Below are positions 46,814-55,418 of a stretch of 64,000 nucleotides of DNA, piece after piece (position 1 is the stretch's first letter; the number at the start of each line of letters is the position of its first letter). Made by a program: the position numbers and the translations under genes. The notes beneath the pieces were generated by a model, which was not told the DNA's origin, ran no database searches, and saw nothing but the letters and a program-made list of their open reading frames with translations. The stretch comes from Niallia sp. Man26 (GTDB lineage Bacteria; Bacillota; Bacilli; Bacillales; Cytobacillaceae): positions 1,131,001 to 1,195,000 of the forward strand of contig NZ_CP095743.1 in the NCBI RefSeq assembly GCF_022049065.2, read 5' to 3'.

Positions 46814-46948
46814 ATGAATCGAAGCGGACGAGTTGAAAAGAAGATTGCTGCATATTCTTATATTTGCAAAACATTAGGAATTATTAATGAAGCAGAAATG
46901 AAACAAATCCAAGCTGGCATCTCTAATAAAAAACGGCAAAATCGCTAA
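46814..46948 (+). CDS. 44-residue basic protein
   Basis: A short gene with a near-perfect ribosome site, AAAGGAGTGATTTAA, immediately before ATG 46814. The product is basic: it starts MNRSGRVEKKIAAYSYICKT and ends GISNKKRQNR. One helix with EAEMKQIQ is likely, and there is a single cysteine. It ends at a strong terminator shared with the convergent permease gene and is preceded by another terminator, so it is its own transcription unit. No family is recognised with certainty. The ribosome site, the isolated transcript and a plausible composition support it as real. Confidence 0.65.
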   Translation: MNRSGRVEKKIAAYSYICKTLGIINEAEMKQIQAGISNKKRQNR

Positions 46949-46980
46949 AAGAGGAAAGCTTAGAACGCTTTCCTCTTCAT
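46949..46980. terminator. bidirectional terminator
   Basis: AAGAGGAAAGC (46949-46959) and GCTTTCCTCTT (46967-46977) are perfect arms around 7 bases, between the 44-residue gene and the convergent permease gene. Confidence 0.85.
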
Positions 46981-48339
46981 TTAGGTGGTTTCAGGTGAGG
47001 ACTTTTTATGTTTTAAATGTACGATAAAGGTTGCAATCCCAATCAGTAAAACACAAGCAAGACTTATAAAGAAGCCAGTTCGAATACCTTTTTCTAACAC
47101 TGTCCCGCTGACAGCAGCAAGAATAAGAAGCAGTCCGATTATTGCCTTTGTCTTATCCCATCCTTTAGGCTTCAAAACTTTAAAGGAGGAGAACAAAATA
47201 AATGCCCAATTGTACAGTAACAGTATCCCGGCTGCAGTTGTAATATACTCAAATATCTTCCCTGGCAATAGTAAAGCAGCTAGAACGGATGCAAATAATC
47301 CTATTGCTCCTAAAGTTAATGAGGGAAGGGGCAGTTTATGAAATTTCTTTAGCTTCTTTTCGAAAATTTTAGGTGCATCGCCACCTTTAGCCATTGTAAC
47401 AAGTAATTTAGTTACACCGAATAGCGATGCAGTCATCGTTGAAAACCCAGCAATAATGATCGCCCCATTAAAAACATGAGGGAAAAAGCTGAGCGGATAA
47501 CCTGCGAGTGCTGTTACAAAAGGACTTTCCTTCTCATTAAATTTATCAAGTGGTACAAGCAATACTGCTAAAGCTAAAGACAGAACATAGATAATCAGCA
47601 AAATGATGAGCATATTAGTACCAGCTTTTGGTGCATCCTTCTTGTCCTTAAGCTGCATCGCCATCATTCCAATAACTTCTATCCCTCCATATGCATAAAA
47701 GGCATAGATAAGAGACGTCCAAAATCCTTTATAACCTTTTGGGAAAAAAGCATCAAGGCTTTTAGGGGTCTGCATAGCATGATCTCCGCCATGAATCCAG
47801 CCAAATAAAGCTGCAGCTCCTAAGATGATAAACATAACAATCGCTGCTGTTTTTATAACAGCTAAATAATTCTCAACCTTATCAAAGCCGTCTGTGCCCA
47901 AGAAAACGACAAATATCGATAATACAGCAAAAATACAAGCAAATACCCAAAGAGGTATTTTGGGAAACCAAAATTGTGAAAGAAGAGACAGGGCGGTAAG
48001 CTGGCTGCCCATAATAAGAATATTGGAACCCCAATAATTCCAACCGCAGCTAAAGCCGGCCCAAGAACCAAAAGCCTTGTTAGCGTAATAACAAAAGGAC
48101 CCTTCCTGGGGATCTTCTGCTGTCATTTTTGCCAATAAATTAAAAACAATATAAGTTCCAATTGCCGCAATCATGAAAGATAATACAATCGCTGGACCTG
48201 TTTCAATGATTCCCAGGCTGGAACCTACAAAGTAGCCAGTGCCAATCGTACAGCCGACACCAACAAGTGATAATTCATACCATTTTAAATTACCTTGCTT
48301 ATTTGAATCCTTCTGATTGTCTTTTTCTTGGCTGCTCAT
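46981..48339 (-). CDS. APC family amino acid permease
   Basis: A 452-residue membrane protein with about twelve hydrophobic segments. The APC signature in segment 1 is LSLVGVGCTIGTGYFVGSS, and the segment 6 region is FYAYGGIEVIGMMA. It belongs to the amino acid-polyamine-organocation superfamily, close to GabP/AnsP-like proton symporters. The substrate cannot be assigned. The start ATG 48339 is preceded by AAGGAG. It is monocistronic and convergent with the 44-residue gene. Confidence 0.92.
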   Translation of the reverse strand: MSSQEKDNQKDSNKQGNLKWYELSLVGVGCTIGTGYFVGSSLGIIETGPAIVLSFMIAAIGTYIVFNLLAKMTAEDPQEGSFCYYANKAFGSWAGFSCGWNYWGSNILIMGSQLTALSLLSQFWFPKIPLWVFACIFAVLSIFVVFLGTDGFDKVENYLAVIKTAAIVMFIILGAAALFGWIHGGDHAMQTPKSLDAFFPKGYKGFWTSLIYAFYAYGGIEVIGMMAMQLKDKKDAPKAGTNMLIILLIIYVLSLALAVLLVPLDKFNEKESPFVTALAGYPLSFFPHVFNGAIIIAGFSTMTASLFGVTKLLVTMAKGGDAPKIFEKKLKKFHKLPLPSLTLGAIGLFASVLAALLLPGKIFEYITTAAGILLLYNWAFILFSSFKVLKPKGWDKTKAIIGLLLILAAVSGTVLEKGIRTGFFISLACVLLIGIATFIVHLKHKKSSPETT

Positions 48340-48601
48340 AATAACTCCTTCTTAAATAATAATAAAAATGGTTATATGTCTTAACTTAGTATGTATCGTT
48401 TTCATTGAAATATTTGCGGAGCGCTGATTTTCATCATTGATGGAAAAATATGTGTAAAATTAAGCGGCAGACCCTGTCTAAGCACTACAAAGGACTCAGG
48501 AAAAATAAGTCCATTTACATAACTTTGCTAAAAAATTTGCTGCTTGTTTAAAATTCCGCTAAAATGAGAACGAAAAAAGTATGCCAGAAAGAGGTTCAAG
48601 C

Positions 48602-48895
48602 ATGATAGATCATATTGTCCTTGTCAAATTTAGTGAAACAACAACAGAAGAACAGCTGCAGGAAGTGATTAAAAGGTTCCGCGCCTTAAGAAACAAAATC
48701 ATGGGAGTTGTAGACCTGCAGGCAGGACTGAACTTCGCCCAAAGCAGTAAAGATTATCAGGTAGTCCTGAAGGTTCGTTTTGAAGACAGGGAGGCCCTTG
48801 CATTATATGGACCAAATCCCGAACATCAAGCAGTAGCAACATATATTCGCGAAGTCGGCAGAGTCGACAGCATCGTCGTGGATATTGAAATATAA
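48602..48895 (+). CDS. Dabb (stress-responsive alpha/beta barrel) domain protein
   Basis: A 97-residue protein with one dimeric alpha-beta barrel domain: the N-terminal MIDHIVLVKF, a central GLNFAQSSKDYQVVLKVRF and the C-terminal PNPEHQAVATYIREVG. ATG 48602 is spaced from AGAGG (48591-48595); the earlier ATG at 48581 has no good site. Dabb proteins dimerise and act as small monooxygenase-like or stress proteins. Function in Bacillus is unknown. A terminator follows directly. Confidence 0.88.
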   Translation: MIDHIVLVKFSETTTEEQLQEVIKRFRALRNKIMGVVDLQAGLNFAQSSKDYQVVLKVRFEDREALALYGPNPEHQAVATYIREVGRVDSIVVDIEI

Positions 48896-48898
48896 AAG

Positions 48899-48928
48899 AA
48901 AAACAGGCCGAAATTGGCCTGTTTTTTG
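48899..48928 (+). terminator. terminator after the Dabb gene
   Basis: AAAAACAGGCC (48899-48909) and GGCCTGTTTTT (48916-48926) are perfect arms around 6 bases. Confidence 0.88.
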
Positions 48929-49128
48929 TATTAGATGGATCAAAAGAAATTATCTCCACACATTAAAAATAGAATGCATAGCGGCAGGTTGATACGTGAA
49001 GACTATGATTAAATCGACAAATATTTGTAAAAAGTTCTCACTGAAGCATAACTAACGTATTTATAATAACAACGCATGACATCAAGGTTTTTTCCTGGTA
49101 GGTAAGAGCAAGGATTGGATGGAGTCGC

Positions 49129-49144
49129 TGTGACATATCTCACA
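49129..49144. promoter_or_regulatory. Fnr/Crp-type box upstream of yjlC-ndh
   Basis: TGTGA-CATATC-TCACA is a perfect inverted repeat, identical to the Fnr consensus of B. subtilis (which matches the Crp consensus). A TAAAAT element starts 18 bases downstream (49162-49167). It suggests oxygen-dependent control of the respiratory operon that follows 245 bases later. Confidence 0.6.
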
Positions 49145-49223
49145 CAAAACAAAAAAATCTTTAAAATTTTGCGGTTCTCACATTTATTTTTAATAAAAAA
49201 GTGGTATTATATTAAAGGAGTTA

Positions 49224-49268
49224 ATGAAGGGTTGTTGTAGAAACTTTAGAATTACTAGTTTTGTATAA
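49224..49268 (+). CDS. possible 14-residue leader peptide before yjlC
   Basis: An AAAGGAG ribosome site with good spacing precedes ATG 49224, which opens a frame encoding MKGCCRNFRITSFV. A TATTAT element at 49205-49210 stands just upstream. Two adjacent cysteines are unusual. The peptide may be a translated leader in the long untranslated region of yjlC-ndh, or a chance frame. Confidence 0.35.
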   Translation: MKGCCRNFRITSFV

Positions 49269-49310
49269 CTACATACCTTATTATCAATGTATCCAAATTA
49301 TTAGTCTACG

Positions 49311-49338
49311 AACTATTGTGCAAAAATGCACAATAGTT
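49311..49338. promoter_or_regulatory. Rex-type operator upstream of yjlC-ndh
   Basis: A perfect 28-base palindrome has the arms AACTATTGTGCA (49311-49322) and TGCACAATAGTT (49327-49338) around AAAA. Its core TTGTGCA-AAAA-TGCACAA has the same length and ends as the Rex consensus TTGTGAANNNNTTCACAA. In B. subtilis yjlC-ndh is repressed by the NADH sensor Rex. Confidence 0.75.
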
Positions 49339-49389
49339 TGATATTCAAAAAAACATTAGGAAAATGCCAATAGCAAAGGAGAATCAGTT

Positions 49390-49821
49390 ATGTCAGAAAC
49401 AACTACACAAACAAGTGCTGAACTGACAGCTACATCTACTAATAGCCAAGACTTATTGGATCAGCTTTTAAAGCCTGAGGTACAAGAGTCATTGACTACT
49501 TTAATCGAACAGCTGCCAAAATTAACAGAAGTCGTTAATACATTGACAAGCTCATATGATCTTGTTCAAGGCCTATCAAAAGATGAGGTCTTCATGAGTG
49601 ATATGGTCAATGCAACAACTGAAATGCTTGAACCAGTCGTTCATTCAGCAAAAGGTATGGCTTCAGCTGTAATTGAAGCGAAGGATCGTGCTGAGCAAAG
49701 CAATGAAACAATCGGTGTATTCGGATTGCTTAAATTACTAAAAGATCCTCAAGCTCAAAAAATGCTGCGTTTTACACAAAGCTATCTTCAAATCTTGAAC
49801 GAACGCGACCAACAAAAATAA
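49390..49821 (+). CDS. yjlC: DUF1641 family protein, partner of Ndh
   Basis: A 143-residue soluble helical protein. The N-terminal Thr/Ser-rich tail is followed by the DUF1641 pattern (LLDQLLKPEVQESLTTLIEQ, then TIGVFGLLKLLKDPQAQKML). B. subtilis YjlC has the same character and the same position immediately before ndh. Function is not established; co-expression with NADH dehydrogenase points to the respiratory chain or a formate-dehydrogenase-like relation seen for other DUF1641 proteins. AAAGGAG precedes the ATG, and ndh begins 39 bases after the stop. Confidence 0.92.
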   Translation: MSETTTQTSAELTATSTNSQDLLDQLLKPEVQESLTTLIEQLPKLTEVVNTLTSSYDLVQGLSKDEVFMSDMVNATTEMLEPVVHSAKGMASAVIEAKDRAEQSNETIGVFGLLKLLKDPQAQKMLRFTQSYLQILNERDQQK

Positions 49822-49860
49822 GTTCAACAATTGAATAGAACGAAGGACGGAGGATATACC

Positions 49861-51045
49861 ATGGCAAAAAATATAGTTATTTTAGGTGCAGGCTACGGCG
49901 GTCTATTGGCAGCTCAAAATGTCCGCAAATATTACACTAAATCACAAGCGAATGTAACGGTAATCAATAAATATCCAACACACCAAATCATTACGGAATT
50001 GCATCGCCTTGCAGCAGGAAACGTTCATGAAAAGGCTGTAGCAATGCCTCTTGATAAGCTTCTTAAAGGTCTTGATGTTGATATTAAGATTGCAACAGTT
50101 GAATCTTTCAACGTAGATAATAAAGAAGTAATCCTTGCAGGCGGATCTAAGCTAAGCTACGATGCACTTGTTGTTGCATTAGGAAGCGTAACAGCTTACT
50201 TCGGTATTCCTGGATTGGAAGAAAACAGCATGGTTTTAAAATCAGCTGAAGATGCAAACAAAATTTTCAAGCATGTGGAAGAACGCATCAGCGAATATGC
50301 TAAAACGAAAAAACCAGAAGATGCTACTATTCTTATCGGCGGCGGCGGATTGACTGGTGTTGAACTAGTTGGTGAACTAGCTGACATCCTGCCTGCAATG
50401 ACAAAGAAATACGGCGTTGACTATAAAGAAATCAACCTATCTCTTGTTGAAGCAGGACCAAAGATTCTTCCTGTTCTTCCAGATGATTTAATCGACAGAG
50501 CTACTAAAAGCTTGGAAGCTCGCGGCGTTAAGTTCTTGACTGGACTTGCAGTAACAAATGTAGCAGGCAATGTTATTGACTTGAAAGATGGTCAAAAAAT
50601 CGTTGCTAACACATTTGTATGGACTGGTGGGGTTCAGGGTAACCCTCTAGTTGGTGTTTCTGGTCTAGAAGTAAACCGCGGACGTGCTACAGTTAATGAC
50701 TTCTTGCAATCAACTTCACATCCTGAAGTATTTGTTGCAGGAGACAGTGCTGTATACTTCCCAGCTGATGGAGATGGCCGTCCAGCACCTCCAACTGCAC
50801 AAATCGCATGGCAAATGGGTGAATTAATCGGGTACAACCTTTTTGCTTACCTTGAAGGTAAAACACTAGAAGGATTCAGCCCAATCAACTCTGGTACACT
50901 TGCAAGCCTAGGCCGCAAAGACGGAGTTGCTATTGTTGGCGGAAGCTCTACACCGCTTAAAGGCATGCCTGCATCATTGATGAAAGAAGCTTCTAACATC
51001 CGTTATCTTTCACATATTAAAGGCTTGTTCAGCTTAGCATACTAA
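49861..51045 (+). CDS. ndh: type II NADH dehydrogenase
   Basis: Transfers electrons from NADH to menaquinone without pumping protons. ATG 49861 is behind GGAGGA; the longer frame from TTG 49831 lacks a ribosome site. The 394-residue flavoprotein has the FAD-binding motif GAGYGGLLA near residues 8-16, the NADH-binding GGGGLTGVELVGEL near 162-175, and the second FAD motif VFVAGDSAVY near 293-302. The C-terminal amphipathic part would attach it to the membrane. It is co-transcribed with yjlC under the Rex-like operator and ends at a strong terminator. Confidence 0.96.
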   Translation: MAKNIVILGAGYGGLLAAQNVRKYYTKSQANVTVINKYPTHQIITELHRLAAGNVHEKAVAMPLDKLLKGLDVDIKIATVESFNVDNKEVILAGGSKLSYDALVVALGSVTAYFGIPGLEENSMVLKSAEDANKIFKHVEERISEYAKTKKPEDATILIGGGGLTGVELVGELADILPAMTKKYGVDYKEINLSLVEAGPKILPVLPDDLIDRATKSLEARGVKFLTGLAVTNVAGNVIDLKDGQKIVANTFVWTGGVQGNPLVGVSGLEVNRGRATVNDFLQSTSHPEVFVAGDSAVYFPADGDGRPAPPTAQIAWQMGELIGYNLFAYLEGKTLEGFSPINSGTLASLGRKDGVAIVGGSSTPLKGMPASLMKEASNIRYLSHIKGLFSLAY

Positions 51046-51055
51046 TATCTTTTCT

Positions 51056-51093
51056 AAAGGAAGGGTTGTCTTAACGACAATCCTTCCTTTTTT
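51056..51093 (+). terminator. terminator of yjlC-ndh
   Basis: AAAGGAAGGGTTGTC (51056-51070) and GACAATCCTTCCTTT (51076-51090) are perfect arms around 5 bases, followed by T residues. Confidence 0.92.
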
Positions 51094-51276
51094 ATTTTTT
51101 ATTTTATAAAACGATGAATTAACGAGAAAAACAGCAAAAAACAGAGAATTGGTTAGATGAGGACGAGTAATTTGCATTGCCTGCGTCTTTTAGCGTTTTT
51201 TTGTTCTTTTTTGCTCTTTTTCCTTCATTTACTTTTTATCTTTTTGGGAGTAATATCTTCAAGTAAATAATATTTC

Positions 51277-51420
51277 GTAAATCGCTTAATCCATTTTTGG
51301 AGCGGGGGACCCAATTTTTATGTGCCGTGATAATGGCGCTTGGGGTGAATCCTATTGCAGGAGGGGCAACTCTCAGATGTCCCAACCCGACAGCTAACTC
51401 CGCAAGCGTTTAGAGAGAGG
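51277..51420 (+). ncRNA. c-di-AMP riboswitch (ydaO-yuaA class)
   Basis: The conserved elements of the ydaO class occur in order: ATCGCTTAATCC (51281-51292), GGAGCGGGGGACCCA (about 51299-51313), TTGGGGTGAATCC, GAGGGGCAACTCTC, then CCGACAGCTAACTCCGCAAG and CGTTTAGAGAGAGG. The ends pair as P1 (AAATCGCTT with AAGCGTTT). It lies just upstream of kimA, the usual place in Bacillus. Ligand binding favours the downstream terminator, switching the potassium importer off. Confidence 0.92.
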
Positions 51421-51449
51421 AATAATCTGATGTTCGATTTGACACGATC

Positions 51450-51477
51450 GACCACGGGGTATCCTCGTGGTTTTTTT
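51450..51477 (+). terminator. riboswitch expression-platform terminator
   Basis: ACCACGGGG and CCTCGTGGT (one mismatch) form a hairpin followed by seven T residues, 30 bases after the aptamer. Confidence 0.82.
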
Positions 51478-51540
51478 GTGTGCAAAAATTGGGATATCGC
51501 CTACTTGGAAAGACATTTTACGAGAAAGCTGGAGGGTAAC

Positions 51541-53367
51541 ATGAGCGGTTCAATTTTGAAACGAATTTTAATTGGGAAGCCACTAAAAACAAGTGCATTG
51601 GGGGAGCAAAAATTAAATAAGCTTAAAGCATTGGCGATTCTTTCTTCTGATGCACTTTCATCGGTTGCATACGGAACAGAACAAATACTGCTCGTATTAG
51701 CAGGTATTGGTATTCTCGCATACTGGTATTCTATACCGATTGCCATTGGGGTACTTGTGCTGCTTGTAGCACTGATATTATCATATCGTCAAATCATCTA
51801 CGCATATCCTCGCGGAGGCGGTGCTTATATTGTTTCAAAAACAAATCTAGGGGAAAATGCCGGCTTGATTGCAGGAGGCTCCTTGCTCGTTGATTATATC
51901 CTGACTGTTGCTGTAAGTGTATCAGCAGGTACAGATGCAATTACATCAGCATTTCCTAGCTTACATGAACATAATGTGCTTATAGCCAGCTTGTTTGTTA
52001 TATTAATTACTATTTTGAACTTAAGAGGAGTCACAGAATCAGCATCTATTCTGGCTTATCCAGTGTATCTGTTTGTTATCGCGTTAGTGGTTCTGATTCT
52101 TACAGGTTTATGGAAAATGGTCACAGGTGATGTTGGCAACGCGGTGCATACACCAATTGGTACAGCTGTTCCTGGATTGAGTATTTTTCTATTATTGAAG
52201 GCATTCTCATCTGGATGCTCAGCGTTAACAGGGGTCGAGGCTATTTCCAATGCTGTACCGAACTTTAAAGAGCCTTCAGCAAAAAATGCAGTCCGAACAT
52301 TAACGCTGATGGGAGTTATACTGGGAGTGCTCTTTTCCGGTATTACCTTACTTGCCTATTGGTATGGGATTTCGCCAAAAGCAGAAGAAACGGTTGTATC
52401 ACAAATCGCTTCAGAGGTGTTTGGCCGGAATGGATTTTATTATTTCATTCAAGTAACGACAGCGCTTATTTTAATATTAGCTGCTAATACTGGCTTTGCT
52501 GCGTTTCCGTTGCTTGCAGTCAACCTTGCTGTTGATAAGTATATGCCAAGAATTTTTACAATTCGTGGTGACAGATTGGGCTATTCGAATGGAATTGTTA
52601 CATTAGGAGCGGCATCTATTCTATTAATTATTCTTTTTAAAGGGAATACAGAAATGCTTATTCCGCTGTATGCAGTAGGTGTATTTATTCCATTTACACT
52701 ATCCCAAAGCGGAATGATTAAAAAATGGTGCACAGAAAAACCGAAAAACTGGAAGTGGAAAATGAGGATAAACTTGGCTGGGGCATTAATAACACTAACT
52801 GTGCTGCTTATTTTATTCACGACAAAGTTTTCTCAAGTATGGTCTGTGCTGATATTCCTACCGATAATCGTCTTTATCTTTCATAAGATTAAAGGGCATT
52901 ATGAGGATGTTGCCAGCCAGCTCCGTATGGATGAACATCATAAAGCAGAAAAGCCAGAAGGTAATATTGTTATTTTGCCTGTTGCTGGGATAACGAAGGT
53001 TGTCGATAATTCTTTAGCATATGCAGAAACGATTGGACAGACGATTATCGCTGTATATGTTGCCTTTGACAGAGAAAGCGAAAAACGGATGGAGGAGAAA
53101 TGGAAAGCATATAGACCGGATATCCGCCTTGTGACAATCCATTCCCAATATCGCAGTTTAGTGAGACCATTAAGGAGATTCATAGATGTAATTGAAGAAA
53201 AAGGAGCAGAAAATAACCATAGTGTCACGGTTATTATTCCACAGTTCATAACGAAAAAAAGCTGGCACAATATCCTGCATAATCAATCCAGCTTGCTTCT
53301 TAAAGCCCATCTTCTTTACAGACGAAATGTTATCGTAACTACTGTGCCTTTCCGGTTTAAAAAGTAA
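51541..53367 (+). CDS. kimA: c-di-AMP-regulated potassium importer
   Basis: High-affinity K+/H+ symporter of the KUP-like branch of the APC superfamily. ATG 51541 lies behind CTGGAGGG; the longer frame from 51355 runs back through the riboswitch and is not coding. The 608-residue protein matches B. subtilis KimA (YdaO) in length. Segment 1 contains SSDALSSVAYGTEQ, segment 2-3 YAYPRGGGAYIVS, and about twelve hydrophobic segments precede a cytoplasmic domain from about residue 465. c-di-AMP also inhibits KimA directly. Expression is controlled by the upstream riboswitch. Confidence 0.95.
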   Translation: MSGSILKRILIGKPLKTSALGEQKLNKLKALAILSSDALSSVAYGTEQILLVLAGIGILAYWYSIPIAIGVLVLLVALILSYRQIIYAYPRGGGAYIVSKTNLGENAGLIAGGSLLVDYILTVAVSVSAGTDAITSAFPSLHEHNVLIASLFVILITILNLRGVTESASILAYPVYLFVIALVVLILTGLWKMVTGDVGNAVHTPIGTAVPGLSIFLLLKAFSSGCSALTGVEAISNAVPNFKEPSAKNAVRTLTLMGVILGVLFSGITLLAYWYGISPKAEETVVSQIASEVFGRNGFYYFIQVTTALILILAANTGFAAFPLLAVNLAVDKYMPRIFTIRGDRLGYSNGIVTLGAASILLIILFKGNTEMLIPLYAVGVFIPFTLSQSGMIKKWCTEKPKNWKWKMRINLAGALITLTVLLILFTTKFSQVWSVLIFLPIIVFIFHKIKGHYEDVASQLRMDEHHKAEKPEGNIVILPVAGITKVVDNSLAYAETIGQTIIAVYVAFDRESEKRMEEKWKAYRPDIRLVTIHSQYRSLVRPLRRFIDVIEEKGAENNHSVTVIIPQFITKKSWHNILHNQSSLLLKAHLLYRRNVIVTTVPFRFKK

Positions 53368-53375
53368 CAGAGAGA

Positions 53376-53407
53376 AGGGGGCTCATAAACATGAGCCCCC
53401 CTTTTTA
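53376..53407. terminator. bidirectional terminator
   Basis: AAGGGGGCTCAT and ATGAGCCCCCCTT flank a short loop between the convergent kimA and dehydrogenase genes, with T residues on the plus side and A residues before it. Confidence 0.88.
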
Positions 53408-54181
53408 TTAGCCGTAAAGAATACCGCCGTCGATTAATACTGATTGTCCTGTCATATAGTCTGAATCTTTAGAAGCGAGAAAGGATACAAAATTGGCTAC
53501 ATCTTCTGGTTCCTGTGTGCGGCCTAATGCTATAGATTTAGAGAATTGTTCAAAGGCTTGCCCTTTTTCGAGATTCATATACTCAACCATGCCCTCGTCA
53601 ATTCTGTCCCACATGCTGGTGCCGACAATGCCTGGGCAATATGCGTTAACTGTTATTTTGGCAGAAGCGAGTTCCTCAGCAGCAGCTTGTGTCCACGCTT
53701 TGACTGCAAATTTAGTGGCAGAATAAGCACCTAGTAAGGAATAAGCTCTGTGCCCTGCGATGCTGCAGGCATTAATGATTTTTCCGCCAGTTCCTTGTTT
53801 TTTCATTTGCACTGCGGCTGCTTGGATACCGTACAAGGTTCCGAACACGTTGACTTCAAAAATTCTTTGTAAATCCTCTTCCGAAATATTAAGAATAGAA
53901 TCAACTTGATCTATACCTGCATTGTTTACAAACACATCTAGCTGTCCGTATTCTTGCACCGTTTGTTCTACTAATGCTTCTAGCTCTTGTTTTTTGCTGA
54001 CATTTGCTTGAATTGCAATCGAATCGATGCCTTTCTCTATCAGTTCGATGCTGGTTCTGTTTGCACTTTCTTCATTAATGTCACTGACTACAACCTTGAA
54101 ACCATCTTTGCCAAGGCGTTCTGCAATCGCTTTGCCAATCCCCATTCCAGAGCCTGTGATTACTGCTACTTTTTTATCCAT
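53408..54181 (-). CDS. budC: acetoin (diacetyl) reductase / meso-2,3-butanediol dehydrogenase, SDR
   Basis: Interconverts diacetyl, acetoin and 2,3-butanediol with NAD(H), a fermentation and redox-balancing step. The 257-residue protein has the cofactor motif TGSGMGIG (residues 9-16), NNAG (87-90), and catalytic Ser140, Tyr153 and Lys157. The segments [12 protein letters not shown] and [15 protein letters not shown] are typical of BudC/ButA enzymes. AAGGGAG precedes ATG 54181. It is monocistronic; no acetolactate genes are adjacent. Substrate assignment is by family resemblance. Confidence 0.9.
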   Translation of the reverse strand: MDKKVAVITGSGMGIGKAIAERLGKDGFKVVVSDINEESANRTSIELIEKGIDSIAIQANVSKKQELEALVEQTVQEYGQLDVFVNNAGIDQVDSILNISEEDLQRIFEVNVFGTLYGIQAAAVQMKKQGTGGKIINACSIAGHRAYSLLGAYSATKFAVKAWTQAAAEELASAKITVNAYCPGIVGTSMWDRIDEGMVEYMNLEKGQAFEQFSKSIALGRTQEPEDVANFVSFLASKDSDYMTGQSVLIDGGILYG

Positions 54182-54371
54182 AATGCTACTCCCTTCTATT
54201 ACTAGTTAATTACCATCCTAATTCCCTGATAGAAAGGCAGTGAAACAAGCAAAACCTTATTTAACAGATTTCCTGGGAAATTTGTCGACAGGATAAAAGT
54301 AGTTAAAATAACAGAAAAAACTTGCATTCATGTATAATAAAAGAGACTAAAAAGCAAAGGGGATATGAGAG

Positions 54372-54857
54372 ATGAGTTTGGCTACAATTATTAAGGAAAG
54401 AAGAACCTTTAAGAAGTTTAAAACAGAAGCTATTGATTTGGAAACAATTAAAGAGCTGCTGCAAGTATCAGCATTTGCTCCAAACCATAAATTAACAGAA
54501 CCGTGGGAAATCGTATTTATCGGGGAAGAAACAAGGGCTAAGTTTAATCATAAAATCAATTTCGGAGATGCGCCAATTTTATTTGCTGTTTTATCTCACA
54601 AAGGAAAGACTGCTTTAGAAAGGGAAGAAAATACAGCTGCGGTGTCTTGTTTTATCCAAAACTTTCTATTGCTGGCATGGGAGAAAGGAATCGGAACTTT
54701 TTGGAGTTCTGTAGGCGCTTCTGAGAACGGTAGAAATATTTTAGGTGTGACAGAAGACTATGATGTGATTGGTGTAATTGCAGCTGGGTATCCTGATGAG
54801 ACGAAGGACGCAAAGGAAAGACAATCGATCGAATTAAAAGTAAAACATTTGAATTAG
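54372..54857 (+). CDS. small nitroreductase family protein
   Basis: A 161-residue FMN-dependent oxidoreductase. The N-terminus IIKERRTFKKFK carries the conserved RR/K phosphate-binding residues, AFAPNHKLTEPW is the substrate/FMN segment, and GIGTFWSSVG near residue 112 is the second FMN-contacting loop. It resembles Bacillus YfhC/YodC-like nitroreductases, though shorter than typical 200-residue members. AAAGGGGAT precedes the ATG. Monocistronic; physiological substrate unknown. Confidence 0.9.
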   Translation: MSLATIIKERRTFKKFKTEAIDLETIKELLQVSAFAPNHKLTEPWEIVFIGEETRAKFNHKINFGDAPILFAVLSHKGKTALEREENTAAVSCFIQNFLLLAWEKGIGTFWSSVGASENGRNILGVTEDYDVIGVIAAGYPDETKDAKERQSIELKVKHLN

Positions 54858-54863
54858 GGATTT

Positions 54864-54897
54864 AAAAAACTTGATTTTATTAAATCAGGTTTTTTTA
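54864..54897. terminator. terminator between nitroreductase and ansR
   Basis: AAAAAACTTGATTT and AAATCAGGTTTTTT flank a 4-base loop, overlapping the end of the convergent ansR gene. Confidence 0.8.
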
Positions 54898-55239
54898 TTG
54901 AGCAATTTCTTCCTTATCCAGCTGTCTTCTGACTGTTGTAAATGCAACGATATTTGCAATTTCTTCTTTTGTAAGCGGCTTTCCATCTACTGTCAGCACA
55001 AGGTTGTCCATTTTCGGAATAGACCCAATTTCTACTTTTGTTGTCTTATTCTTGCGGGAAAGAATTACATCAACAGAAACATCAAACAAGTCTGCTATTT
55101 GAATGAGGGCTCTTAATGATGGCTCGCGGTAGCCAGATTCATAGCCGGCATAAGTGCTTTTAGCAATTCCTAAAAGTTCAGCTGTTTCAGCTTGAGACCA
55201 GTTTTTGTTTTTCCTAAGTTCACTTAATATTTGCAGCAA
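54895..55239 (-). CDS. ansR: XRE family repressor, AnsR-like
   Basis: A 114-residue regulator with a lambda-repressor-type helix-turn-helix at about residues 4-60 (NWSQAETAELLGIAKSTYAG and the following ESGYREPSLRAL). A short C-terminal part contains KPLTKEEIANIVAFTTVRR. The start is TTG 55239, spaced 8 bases from AAAGGAGG. It is divergent from an asparaginase gene exactly as AnsR is associated with ansA in Bacillus, where it represses in the absence of asparagine. Assignment as AnsR rests on this context as well as the fold. Confidence 0.85.
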   Translation of the reverse strand: MLQILSELRKNKNWSQAETAELLGIAKSTYAGYESGYREPSLRALIQIADLFDVSVDVILSRKNKTTKVEIGSIPKMDNLVLTVDGKPLTKEEIANIVAFTTVRRQLDKEEIAQ

Positions 55240-55302
55240 CTTTAATTCCTCCTTTTACTCTATATTTGGAGTATAGCATGTCAATCCTCGTTTTAAAAGA
55301 AA

Positions 55303-55375
55303 AAATACGCGAATTGAATACATATATTGCTTTATTAATAGGAATGGTACTATAATACAAATAAATAAATACGCG
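55303..55375 (+). promoter_or_regulatory. ansA promoter flanked by a direct repeat
   Basis: TTGCTT (55327-55332) and TATAAT (55351-55356), 18 bases apart, form the promoter. The 9-mer AAATACGCG occurs on both sides (55303-55311 and 55367-55375), 64 bases apart, and could be AnsR sites. On the ansR side, CTATA-TTTGGAG-TATAG (55259-55275) is an inverted repeat near its ribosome site. Confidence 0.55.
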
Positions 55376-55418
55376 TAACGCATATAAAGAAATGATGGAG
55401 GAAGTAGGAGGAACACTC

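Noticed and set aside
51355-51540. N-terminal extension of KimA
   Set aside because: It translates the riboswitch and its terminator; the ATG at 51541 has a good ribosome site and gives the family length.
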